Of a stretch of 64,000 nucleotides of DNA, positions 22,664-34,700 are shown in pieces (the first letter of the stretch is position 1; each line of letters starts with the position of its first letter). The translations under genes were made by a program, and so were the position numbers. The DNA is taken from the NCBI GenBank assembly GCA_030737835.1, contig CM060850.1:2941788-3005787 (forward strand), in the 5' to 3' direction. The notes below the pieces were generated by a model, which saw only the letters and a list, made by a program, of their open reading frames with translations, searched no databases and had not been told where the DNA came from. The DNA comes from Acorus gramineus. Its lineage: Eukaryota; Streptophyta; Magnoliopsida; Acorales; Acoraceae.

Positions 22664-23115
22664 TTTTTTATGAGAAAACAATATACTTTGTATTCATGAA
22701 AACAAGTCCCAAAAAAAAGAAATACAGTAGCAATACATGTAATATAACCTCAAAGGCAAACCAAGAAAAATCTTAACGGTGTATAAAAGGTTTCTACTCA
22801 GAAAAACTTCACCCGCCCATCATGAGCAAGCCGGCTTACCCCCTGATGCGTAATCCCCATGCCTCCATCCTGATGTTGCGCGCCCCCGTCAAGACTCTTC
22901 CCAAATCTTGTATGAATCGCACTACCATCTTCCATAAATTGTCGATGTAGAATCTTTGGCCACTAAAAACCGACGCGTTTTTTAATAGCCAAATGGCCTA
23001 CAACCCGACAGGTATAATCACCCGACCCAATTTAGCCTCAATGTTTTTGTCGGCCCTTCGTCGCACGCTCTTTTGCCGCGTGCCAAAGCTCCTCAATCGA
23101 AAGGAAATTCATCCG
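22664..23115 (-). mobile_element. 5'-truncated LINE remnant, minus strand
   Basis: A T-rich tract at about 22662-22669 and 'aatatactttgtattcatg' mark the 3' tail of a plant non-LTR retrotransposon in reverse orientation. Upstream in element order, the minus strand of about 23050-22830 translates as AIWLLKNASVFSGQRF, then YIDNLWKMVVRFIQDLGRV. This resembles the segment after the zinc-binding reverse-transcriptase region of plant LINEs (typically a W-IW-x-RN motif). Upstream in-frame stops show it is dead. The segment is GC-richer than its surroundings, as expected for former coding DNA. Confidence 0.6.
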
Positions 23116-24193
23116 AGCTTTGGTTTACAAATAAATCATGTCATTTGAGCTAAAATTCATAGATTTATATGCTGAAGTTTGAATAATGTTGATCAATTTA
23201 TATATATTATAAAGCATCTTCCATGTGGGTGCAGGCTAGGGGAAGGTCTCGCGGTGGAGATTCAAAGAAATGAATCAAAATGACATTGAAAACTTGATCC
23301 ATCTAAAAGAAAAGTATTTATAGGATTAAATAGTTAAATGTCTTCAACAGTGTTATTTATTTTAGTGAATGTGTTTAATTTTCTTGAACTCATGGGATGG
23401 TAATTGGAATGTAGCTGTGTTTCAATTTCAGGCCAAGTCAAGCATTGGGTAGAACTGTAGAAGTTCAGTTTTTTGGATTGACAGATGAGGATAACCAATT
23501 CAATTAATTTCATTTAAAAAATCATGAAATGTTTTGCTGAGAAGTTTGTCAAGTTATCTACAGTGATTGATCTGTCAAGCATTAGTTTCAAACAGTGTGT
23601 GACTATTTCCATGAGCAGGCCAGTCAAAAAGAAAGAAATCAACAGTGCAAATGCAGTTTGCAGTGGAAAATGAGAGCATTTACAGGACAGATATCGGTCA
23701 TGCCCATGTTAATTGACATATTTAAAAGTGATTGAATATGAATACATGAAAATGCAGCTATGGATTGTGTAGGAGCCATTTTCTGAATTTTATAGGGGTG
23801 CTCTACATGTTCACATGTCTGTGAGACTGTGACCCGATAAACGAAAGCCTATGACCTGAATAGTCCACTGTGTATGGATTCGACCTGTTGGCCTATTCAT
23901 ATACAGCAAAAAAGTAATAAAAGATGTAAGTTGAATGTTTCAAATAATGGTTGACATAGAGTTCATGCAATTAGCAATCTCATGTACATTTAATGACACA
24001 ATTTTGTTTTTTTTTTTTTTTTTTTTTAAAAAAATGATGCTCCACGGGATATGATTCATTGATCTTTTTTAAAAAGGGAAGAGATGTTTACTGATTTAAC
24101 CAAAACTCGATTCGCATTTAGTGACACACATTATCTCGTTAATCATAATATATGTAATTTTTACATTTTTTAATGGGTGAAAGCACAAAAATG

Positions 24194-24227
<34 letters not shown>

Positions 24228-24466
24228 CATGCGGTCAGCATACCCCTTCCTTAGATGTGGTCACCATATCATTATCATTCGATTAAATTGATTTTAATTA
24301 GACGGTTAAAATAACCACTCTATAAAATCACATATATCCCCATGAATCATGATCCCTCTTTATTCTCTTTATGATCTCCTCCTCTCTTGTGATTCTTTTA
24401 TGGACCATTTTCTCATCATTTGATTAAATGCACCCTTTTGTATGGTGATTAGTGTACGGTGTCCGC

Positions 24467-24507
<41 letters not shown>

Positions 24508-24767
24508 CATTTTAAAAAAATCAAAGAATTTGAGGAACACATGTAGATCTGTAAGCATGATGTTCTATTATTTTCCTAACGTGGAAGGTTCCTCAATTTG
24601 AGCGCATATTGATTTCAAACTTGGAAAGAAAAAATATATATAATGAAACCAAGTAGTTAGCTTGTTAATTTCCACATCATTCAATTATCTATGGTAGAGA
24701 CAAAATATATATAAGAAACCAGATGTTTATTTTTAAGCATCCCATATAAAATTCTTACGGTTTTATT
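23116..24767. other. Intergenic DNA with two TA microsatellites
   Basis: No gene is seen. A T tract of about 22 bases begins near 24006. Pure TA repeats occur at about 24198-24225 and 24473-24503, and they bracket a roughly 250-bp non-repetitive stretch. The ends of that stretch ('gcatgcggtcagcata' and 'gtgtacggtgtccgcat') look like imperfect inverted repeats, so a small TA-targeting element is possible. Confidence 0.45.
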
Positions 24768-25150
24768 TTAGGTATTTAAGACGTTGAAAAATTATCTTTA
24801 AGTCTCTCTAATCAGATGTTATTAAAAAATATAAAAAATATCTCCATCCAATTATGCGAAGATTAACAATTTATTGGAGAATATTAACAGTATGCTGGAT
24901 ATGTTTAACAACGTATTGGGGAGTATTTACAATGTACTGAAATAATTGGATGTGGAACATTTTATGTAAAGGTTAATAATGTATTCAGAGAGTTAATAGT
25001 GTACCAGAGATACTTAACAATGCACTAGAGAGTGTTAATAGTGTACTAAAATAATTAGACATGAGCATTTTTGGTATTTTTGAATAGCGTTTAACTGGAG
25101 GGACTTAAAGATAATTTTTCATCGATTAAGAGACTTAAAAAAAACTTAAA
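24768..25150. mobile_element. MITE-like element with 21-bp phased motifs, family C, copy 2
   Basis: The ends are inverted repeats: 'gaaaaattatctttaagtc' on the left (about 24785-24803) and its counterpart 'gacttaaagataatttttc' on the right (about 25101-25119). Inside, a TTAAC/TTAAT-type core followed by RTGTAYT-like sequence occurs eight times, near 24863, 24884, 24905, 24925, then 24973, 24993, 25014 and 25035. The pitch is about 21 bp apart from one double-length gap. Copy 1 at 3690-3990 has the same left end and the same spacing on the opposite strand. Confidence 0.65.
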
Positions 25151-26082
25151 AAATTTAATGGATATAAAAATAATAGACGGTTGACTACATGGACTCCTAA
25201 TTAATTTCCCCCTCCCAAAACAAGAAAAATTGTAATAGTATGTCTTATGACATTTACACCTAAAGGTCAGGCAGATTTGGCATTAGAATAAAGGGTTGAG
25301 ATAAAAAAATAATTGAGTTAAATCAAATGTTAACCTATATGATATAAGAAGAAAAAAAAGGATGCATGGACAATTGTCTATATTTTGAGAGAGAAAGTGA
25401 GGATATTTTATTATAGGTAAAAGATGGAACAAACTTTATTCTCACTTTTTAACCTCATTTTGTAAAAGATAGATAACATTTATGACTGCCATTCAAAAAA
25501 AAATAAAAAATAAAAACTTCTTAAAACCAAAATCAACAATATTAATGCCCATTTAATAGAAAAAGTAGACTTGATATTTTTAAAGTTATCACATATTTTA
25601 CATCAGGTGATCCAAATGTAAAATTAAAAATATGAACACAAAAATAGAGATAACAAAATGCATGATTAAATATAAAATATAGATAAAAATAATAATATTT
25701 TTATTATCATAAATTAAACTAATTTATCTTAAATATTTAATCATTTATCAAATTAGACCAAACAGTTCCGGTATGTACATTTTACACCACTATTTCTGTT
25801 TCAGCATTTACTTTAATGTGACACCTCTTGTCCCTAATATCCCCCACATAAAATGGGTCTCCTCCACGTGATGTTCATGTATTCTTTCATATAATAATTT
25901 ATTCACATTATGGTACTTGTTTTCGTACACACATTTTGTTTATTAGTCCACCTCAACCTTGGATGTTTGCTAATGGAAAAGATTGCTGGTGCACCTGCCA
26001 CTCTCGAACAAGGTCACAAACGTATATATATATATATATACTTTGTCGTATAACAAGGCTGTTTGGTTGGATTTTTTTCTCA
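25151..26082. other. AT-rich intergenic DNA, no gene seen
   Basis: No open frame or repeat of note apart from a short TA run near 26023-26040. Confidence 0.6.
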
Positions 26083-26584
26083 GGGAAAAATCCAAATGAC
26101 CCCCTTGTAAGTTAAACGACCTGAAATTGATATAACTCTTTAATTTTTCTTAAAATTTATATAATACCGAAAGTTAAATTTTCATTGATAGATAAAAAAT
26201 ATTATGTTAATATTCTGTTTTACAGACTCTGACTGAAAATATAATATATTAAAAAAAAACCTTACAATTATTAAAAATGCAGAAAAACTTTATGTAGATA
26301 ACTATTTTAATCATCAACATAGATTATAAAACTTTATCTGGAGGGGTAAAATAGTCATTTATAGATGATTTTTAACCCATTATAGGAGGTATTTGATATA
26401 TTATATTTTTAACCATGGTTAATTAGATAAAATATTTATAGAATAATCCTAATCTGTCAATAAAAATTTGACCCATGAGATTATTTGAATTTACATAAGT
26501 GTTTCTCCATGGTACATGGTTTAGAAAAAGTAAGGGGATTATATGGATTTCATAGAGTTTAGAAGGGGTTATTTGGATTTTTCC
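26083..26584. mobile_element. MITE-like inverted-repeat element, family A, copy 2
   Basis: Left end 'gggaaaaatccaaatgaccc' and right end 'ggggttatttggatttttcc' are near-perfect reverse complements, with further inverted pairing inward. Internal similarity to 1944-2452 includes 'ctgtcaataaaaatttgac' and 'ggattatatgga'. Non-coding. Confidence 0.7.
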
Positions 26585-27167
26585 TTTTATCCTTGTTCAT
26601 GCTAGCGCGGCGTTCGAGTGATTTCGGCCGTTGGATCCGAAATGTATTTCCCGATTTACCCCTGCATTTTCCTTAAAATCACACACGCCGACGCTTCTTC
26701 CTTGTCGCTGAGGGCAAGTCCAAAGTCAGAGATTAAGCTGCTCCGCGGAGGACGATAGGTCATGATACCAGTCCACGTGTCGGTCACGCGAACAGGATTT
26801 GTCGGTTACATCGTTCACGTACGACGAAGACACCGTCCGATAATCTTCTGGTTTTCATCAGACGGAGGCGAACACTCGCAGTGGAGAAGGTTCCATCACT
26901 GCCATGTAAAGAAAAGCTCTCATCACCGTTGGATGGGTGGATTTATATATCTGACGGTGCAGACCAACGTCTGCGGTGGTTTGATTTCTTTTCGGAAACA
27001 AAAGCCCTCGGTGAAAACGCCGGTTTCGATTTTCAAATGACCAAATTACCCCTTAAAAGCTGATTGAGACTAACCACTGCATGCAATTCACTTTCTGGTG
27101 CGGTTATTCCCACCAATCGGGCTATTAAATCCCCTGATAAAAAAAAATACAAAAAGACCATTTTTGT
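26585..27167. other. GC-richer intergenic stretch of unknown origin
   Basis: Unlike its AT-rich surroundings, this segment is GC-balanced and contains G-box-like 'ccacgtgtcg' near 26773. Open frames of 60-92 codons have no recognisable motif. It could be a decayed promoter or leader, or a captured fragment. I cannot assign it. Confidence 0.35.
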
Positions 27168-28227
27168 TGAGGGTGCAACTTTGATCAGTTAAATCAAATC
27201 TGAACTAATTTAAATCGATTTTTTTTTTTGAGTCAATAGTTTTTTAGTTTAATTTCAGTTTGGTTTCACTTAAAAAATAAAAAATTGAACTGAATCAGAT
27301 TAAATTTGAATAAATCATTATTTAAATTAAATATAATCATTAAAACTGCTTTTTCATACTAAAAATTATAATAATAGAAACCATTAATTTATAGATTTAC
27401 ATCATCCCCTCTTAACACATTCTAACCGTCTACTATATTCTACTTTCCATCTCCATCTTTTATCATTCATTTAAGTTGTAAATCAACTAAAAAAAGAAAA
27501 CCTTACCTGTCTTTACTTTTTAAAAAACCTAGACCTTTCAATACACTCTGCACAAAACGATACAGAAGATTTGTGGAGCCCGTTCATCCTCCCCGATTTC
27601 CTTTTCCACGGTAAGCAATTTCCACCGCAATACTTTCGTAGCTCATTGACACTTAAACTTGTGGAGAGTTTGATTTTTGTACACAAAATTGGTTAATGGC
27701 TTCTCCACATCCTATTGAAATTGAAGAAAATTTGAAAGAACTTGAAGTGGTATGTTTTTTTTTTTGCTAGGTATTCAAATGGTATGTTTGTGTTCATGGG
27801 AAATGAAGAATGTACAATACTTGCACTATCTCTTCAATTCTATTTTTTGCAACCACATTAACTTCCTGGGGTTTTGAATCATCTAAGTAAAGCTTATGAG
27901 GATTGAGAAATGAAGATATAAAGATCATGTTGTATATTTTTTGCTATTGACCTGTTGTTAGTATGTTACTAATTAAGTTTTTTTTTTAGAGGAAAATATG
28001 TCTCTTAAGTCTTAACAGTACATGATATATTAGCCTTGGTTTATGAATCTTTTAACCTTGTTTATGTAAAAATTTAATAATTTAATTCGATTTAGTTCAG
28101 TTTAGAAAAAATAATTTCGGTTTCATTTACCGGTTTTACCAGTTCATTTTTGGACATGATATGATGATAGTATGACTCAATATGATTTCTCAATAAAATG
28201 AACCAAACTGACCGATTTACATCTCTA
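27168..28227. mobile_element. Probable hAT-like element carrying an exon-like fragment
   Basis: The left edge 'gagggtgcaactttgatcag' and the reverse complement of the right edge 'agagatgtaaatcggtcag' are similar. Both are followed inward by GGTTT/AACCA-type iterations (TCAGTTTGGTTTC and the like), the composition of plant hAT elements with TAGRGRTGYAAATCGG ends. The middle (about 27560-27760) is less repetitive and gene-like. No 8-bp duplication was confirmed. Confidence 0.45.
27695..27748 (+). other. Exon-like fragment MASPHPIEIEENLKELEV
   Basis: An ATG at about 27695 opens an 18-codon frame (MASPHPIEIEENLKELEV) that runs straight into a good donor (GTG then GTATGT). It is preceded by leader-like sequence with another donor-like 'cacggtaagc'. 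No downstream exon was found before the element ends. It looks like the 5' end of a host gene captured by the surrounding element. It is too short to identify. Confidence 0.25.
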
Positions 28228-28741
28228 TTGTTCATGGTGGCGTGACGACATCGTAGGAGAGAGATGGAGAAGGTGGTGGTTGCAGCCTCACCAGGTACAG
28301 GTAGAGGGGGTGGTGGTGGGACGAAAGGGGAAAAATGGAGTGGTGGTGATGGTGTGTGATGAAGGTGTAGGAGAAGGTGGGATTAAAATTTAAAAAATTT
28401 ATATATTAACATTATTAAGTAGTTAACGGGGGCTAATGTGGTCTTTGTTATGTTACATACGGGATTAGTGGATTAAGAGGATGGTGGGAACAGTGATTGG
28501 TCAGTGGGACTATCCTTCACTTTCACCAGTGGCGCATTCGTAAATATAACGAACACGGAGGGCATTTTTACATAACGTTCGTCGTCCTCGTCGGTTTTGC
28601 CTTGAACGAACAGCTTCCCCTGTCACTGCAAAATCTCTGCAACAAGAAATGCAGAGAACGAAAAATTCCACAAAACCCCCTGAATAAAACAAAAAATACA
28701 TTCACAACACCTCACCTTCGTCGATCCGAGCAGATCGGGCA
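28228..28741. promoter_or_regulatory. Upstream region and leader of the MCA gene
   Basis: The sequence becomes GC-richer from about 28490. The last ~150 bp before the ATG at 28742 probably form the 5' UTR ('ctctgcaacaagaaatgcag' near 28634). A GGTGGTGG-rich block lies at 28260-28380. No certain TATA box was found. Confidence 0.4.
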
Positions 28742-31700
28742 ATGGCGGAGGCGTGGGAGCACTTCGGGGAGATCGCGAACGTGGCGCAGCTGACGGGGCT
28801 GGACGCGGTGCGTCTGATAGGGCTGATAGCGAAGGCGGCGACCACGGCGAGGATGCACAAGAGGAACTGCAGACAGTTCGCGCAGCACCTGAAGCTGATA
28901 GGGAACCTGCTCGAGCAGCTGAGGATTTCGGAGCTGAACAGGTACCCGGAGACCAGGGAGCCGTTGGAGCAGTTGGAGGACGCGCTTCGGAGGTCGTACA
29001 TACTGGTGAACAGTTGCCAGGACCGGAGCTACCTGTACCTGCTCGCGATGGGGTGGAATATCGTGTATCAGTTTCGCAAGGCGCAGGGGGAGATCGATCG
29101 GTACCTGAAGCTCGTTCCGCTCATCACGCTCGTCGATAATGCCAGGATCAGGGTGAGATTGGATGTGGTTTGAAAAATTGAAATTTTTTATGTTGATTTT
29201 GATGAATATTTGATTTATTTGATTGAGAGTGATTTAAAACTAGATTTTTTGGGGGAGGGGAGGGTAATTTTGACGAGTATGATTGGTCTGGATGGGTTTT
29301 ATTGTGTGGTGATATCGATGTTGATGTTGACGATGCTTTGATTCAATTGATTGGGGTTTTCTTTTTGTGGGTCCTTGTATTGGTTTATGATATTTGTTTA
29401 TTGAGGAGGGATTCGGATCCCCAATAATGCAAATTTTATACCTCAGTTTTAACATCTTCTATGTTTTGATGTTGATGGCCTCTGTTAATTTATAGTATTA
29501 GGGATTCTTTTTCCTTGTGGGTTTTAATAACTTTTGTGTGACGAGCAGAATTTTGAATTCCCCACCCAGTGATTGTAGGAGTGAAAAAGGATTCTTTTTT
29601 GCAGTACTTTAATTTGGTTCTTATGATTGATGGACTGATGATAACAGCCGAAGAATGAACCACTTATTATTTTTTGAATTTTAATTTCTCTTTGCTTTTT
29701 AGTTGGACATATTTTAGTGGGTGTGAAAGGGATCAATCTGATTATTCTTCACATCACTTTTGAACTAGGTTCCCGCAACCCTTTTATTCTTTCCTTTTCC
29801 TTTTCTTGTTTAGTAAATAAAACATGAGCATGACATAGGGCTAGACTCTTCACATTAAAATTAGCTTGGCTAGCAGAAAATTTATAAGCCTAAAAGCAGA
29901 TGATCTTTATTTCGTTGACAAGGTGTAGAGAGAGAATGTCACCGCGATTCAGCTTTGCTAATGTTGGAGCATGGACTGATACCTTTTTTTATGGCATCTA
30001 ATATAACTTTTTTTGTTTAGATGCAATCTTGAAACTTAAGCAGATAAATAGATAATGTATGCTCATCGGTGACCACAGGCAACCGTAAACTTGCCAGTAA
30101 CTTTCCTGGTTACATTCATTGCAGTAGATGCCTTTGTTCCATCTAGATAATGTATGCTCATCGGTGACCACAGGCAACCGTAAACTTGCCAGTAACTTAC
30201 CTGGTTACATTCATTGCAGTGGATGCCTTTGTTCCATCTCTGATGGTAGGGATATGAATAGTTTTCACTCAAAAAAAGAAATATGATTAGTGATATAGAA
30301 CTACTTGTAGTTTGTGGGGTCCAGGTTCCTGCCTTGAAAAGAAATATCCTCTTTTTTCACATTTTTAATTGACAGGAAAGAATGGAACACATTGAAAAGG
30401 ATCAGCGTGAATATACCTTGGATGAAGAGGACAAGAAGGTGCAAGATGTTATTATGAATCCTGAACCTTCTAAGAATGATGCCATAATTCTTAAAAAGTC
30501 CCTTTCCTGCTCCTATAATTTGCCTTTCAATGAAGCCCTGAAGAAAGAAAATGAGAAGCTCCAATTGGAACTACAAATGTCACAAGCTAAAATGGACGTG
30601 GGACAATGTGAGGTTATTCAACATTTGATTGGAGTTACAGAAGCAGTGTCAAGTTCATTGCCAGAAAAGAACTCCCAGACGAAGAATTCCAAGAAGGTGG
30701 AGTCTAATTGTCCAGATGCAGATGATGGTAAAGATTATACCTACGAGAGAAGTTATTCTTGCCAAAATGGTGATATTCATAAAGCTTCAAGGTTTGTCCC
30801 ATATTGATTGCATGTAAATTGTATAGTTATTAAATTATTTGTTTTCAAGTGCATGTGTTTAGAGGAGAGAATTGGTCTTGTCATCTTGTTCATTTCTGTG
30901 CTGTTACAGACTTTCAAATAATTTTGTGTTTGTTTCACCTTATATGTTTGTATTTGTATATTATTATTTTTTGTTTATTTCACCTGACACAATAGCAATT
31001 TTAGATTTTTTAAAAAACACCTCGTATGTGACCAGTCATCAGTGACTCACATTCGACCGCATTCTGTTAGTTAAGTGATGTTGTTATTCCTTAGAATTCC
31101 ATGAAATGTGCTCGTGGAGGTACCTGTACAATGTTTTGCTCTTCTTTCACTTTAAGCTCATCAATATTTCACATAGCTAATTACATGCCTGCCCGAGTGC
31201 CATAAAGAAACCAATTCTCTCGGCATCCTTTTCAGCTGCACTTGGTTAAAATTAGTAGTGCGAGATGTTTTCATTTTTTCACCATATTATGATATCCATT
31301 TAAATCCACACAATGATGCCTCTGAAACACTGGAACCTCTCAGCTAGCTGTCATATGGTAAGGGAAAAGGTTACAAAGTTTTCCCAAAAAGATCTCTCTT
31401 TTTCTTGGTTTATTCTTTATTGTTATTTGAATGGTTGATCTCGTTAATAAAATTTGGTGGGCATCCCCACTTTCCCTAAGAAACATCATCAGACAGAGGA
31501 TGTCTTCTGAATTCATTATACTCAAGGGGTCGTTCTAACCCAGCTTTGCTTGTGCGCTTTCCAGGATCTCTGTACCAATATCTTGTAGAAGTAACATGTC
31601 CTGCATTACAAAACTATTCCACTTTCCCAAATAAGGCCGTAGATATGCCACTGTTAATTTGATGCAAACTAGACCAGTATTGCTGAGATCTAAGAAGAAG

Positions 31701-34700
31701 TTCACACTGAGAAGTTCTTTCTGGGACTGATATTAAATGTTATGAAAGCCACTTCACACTGACACACACACATGCACGAAAATAATGGTTTTCTAATGTG
31801 TTGAGAACACAAATATTTGAAAAGATATAAAGGATTATTGTATCCATTTTAGTGAAATATTGTTTTTTTAAAAAACATTTATGAAATCTCTCCTTGTGGA
31901 AGAGTGCTCTACTACCACCTTAGTCTTGTGATAATCTGTCATGAAATTTTATCTGCATTGTTCTCTTTTACGTTGCGATTCCCAATGAGATTCTATGTAG
32001 CAATCTGCATATACACTTTTATGAAACAGACTATTAGCCCGAGTGGATATCTGAATTTGTTTCTCTATGCAGAAGCCCTTCTCCAGTTTCATCAGGACAT
32101 GATCTGAAGTCATCTAGAGGATTAAACCAACATGGCGAGTGGCATTCAGATTTACTCGGCTGTTGTGCAGAACCTATGTTATGTATGTTCTTGCTTATAA
32201 CTTGGTATAAAAAAGGAACAAAGTAAAAGAAAAAGAAAATGATATCATAATTAATTGGATTGTAGAATATATTATAGTCACGTTGGTGCACAAATTATTG
32301 CATGCATGAATCATGATTCTTCTGTAAGAGTATATCTTTTGTTCTGAGTGCATTGAATCATCATTTATTCCATATTGATCTGCTGGACCTCATGATTTGC
32401 ATGTGTACATTTCCATGTATTCCATGTGATTATCAAAATTTTAACAATACAGCAGATATGAACTTCTTAATTTCACATTGTTAACCATTCTACTTGGTGT
32501 CTTCTCGCAATCCTAGTTCTTTGTCTTGGAGTTCATACTCTTCACTGTGGTATTGATACGGATTAGATTTAACTTACAGTGAGCATCTACCCCAAACTTA
32601 GTGAACTAGAAGGCTGGAAATTTATAACGTGGCCTGAGATGCCTGTCTGCCATGTCAGTTGCACATCATTTGCCATTTTAGACCAGAAACATGTTATAAT
32701 TTTTTGAGGAAGTACATGGCAATTGCAGTAAGATCCAGTAATCCATATCAACTGGCATGCTAGATTATTGATGTTTCTGTCAAATAACTGGGTCTACTGT
32801 TACATTTTAAACTAATAAATCATCTACAAATGCTTTATATTTTTTCTAAGAAATGTGACAATTAGTTTTTATAGTATTTTGTGTTAATCTTACTTCATCA
32901 TTACAATTCTTGTATAAATTATTATATATATTCTTATAATTGTACATTCTTAACGATATAATAATAAGCTTGATGATGCATGGACTCTTATTCTCTTGTC
33001 CTAGTTGTTGCTTCATTATCAAATTGTGTTGCAGCTTTCTCTTTTTTCAGGAAAAAAATCTTGTAAATATATTTTTATTTATAGGGAGAGTTTTATATCC
33101 AGCCCATCCACCGTTACAGGCATGAAGACTTTCTTTCATCCTTGCGGAACCTTTTCTAGGATAGCAACAGTGGCTACTGACAGGCACATCTGTACGTATA
33201 AATATATTCTGGTTTCCTGTAATGGTACATATATACATAGTTATAAATAACCATGATTGAAGTCTGCTTTTTAATATATATATGCTGCCTGAATGAGCAT
33301 TTAATTGGAATCTTGGAACTGTGTCATTTCATGTGAAGAGTATCCGTTTTCTTGATATTAATGACTGTTTGTTAACGAGTGTTTTTGCAAATTTCTTATA
33401 CATGTATTGACCAACAGGAAATAAAACAAGAAATGCCTGACATGTGAGTTCATGCAATATGATTTGAGGTGTTTGGATTATGAACCTTATGGAGAGCTCT
33501 CCTAAATTTTTTTTTTTTTTAGCGTGCAAAGTCGATGTATAGGACGTCAGTGCCATAACCTTTAGGATGACCTTTGTGTATAAATTCTTGAGCTGATATC
33601 TTTTCACTTCATTTAATTTTTTTTTTCTTAAGAAAAGGTAGAAATTGCTACCGCAATTGTATTAAAAGAAAACGAAACAAAGGAATCCATAGAAGAATCC
33701 CCCCCCACTCCTGGGGTACGGTTTGTCCCACAGAGGAAGGATCTGCCACCTGAAGGGATCATGGAAACTTGAGGCCATGAAGGCTATAAGAGCACTTGCT
33801 GAAGGAAAAAAAAAAAGACATGATGCTCAATTTGGATTAGCCACTTGAATGCAGGTGGCCAGGCTGCAAAAAAAAAAAAAAGAGACCAAGGTTGGTCATC
33901 ATGTGCATGATATGACAGGTAATACCATGCCTGTAGTACAAGATATATCGCTTATCATCTTCAACTCTCAAATGTCAACATGATCAAGGTAAAGCTATAG
34001 TTTCAAAGTGAGGAATGTGAGTAACAGCAACATAATTTATGCATAACTAGTTGATCTAGATCTTGGGAATTTCTTTTAAATATTAATCAATAACTTGTTC
34101 ATGGGAGGGGGAACAGATTAACTCAACTGGACATGTCATCATTATGACATTGCTGATCCTAAGACTAATTGTAGGCAGAGGTTGTGACAGGACAACAAGT
34201 TCAAAGTCTTGTTGAGGCTATGAATAGACATATCATTCCATTTTTATCATAATAATTCTCTCTTCAATCACCGGCTGAAAGAAAAGAGGCATCTCATTAT
34301 ATTGTTTTGAAAATTGTCCATTAAGATCGGCTAATATAGTAAAATTATACATGTTTCAGTCTGACATAAATTCGTCCTCTAATAGGACTTTAAGGTGATT
34401 TTTCAGTAAATGATTACACTGGATGTGATGAACCCACAAATTTTCTACAAGCAAAGGATGATGTTCCAATATGATTAACAGATGTAGATACTCCCTATAA
34501 GGAAAAAAAAATCAATTAGTGTTATTTTAGATTTCACTTTAGAGATATTCTGGCTTCTTCTTGAACTGCTGATTGAACATTAAATATGGAACTGCTTCTG
34601 GTAATCTTATAAAACAAATGAAAACATTGGTTAAAGGACTCCACTGATTCTGTGATTCTATCTTTGTTCATCAGCTGCAGGTGAGGCATGTAATGAGTTG

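Noticed and set aside
26762-27063. Two overlapping open frames of 60 and 92 codons in the GC-richer patch
   Set aside because: No motif, no splice structure, no clear leader. Composition alone keeps the frames open.
28753-29139. 128-codon frame overlapping MCA exon 1
   Set aside because: A shadow frame of the GC-rich, highly conserved MCA exon.
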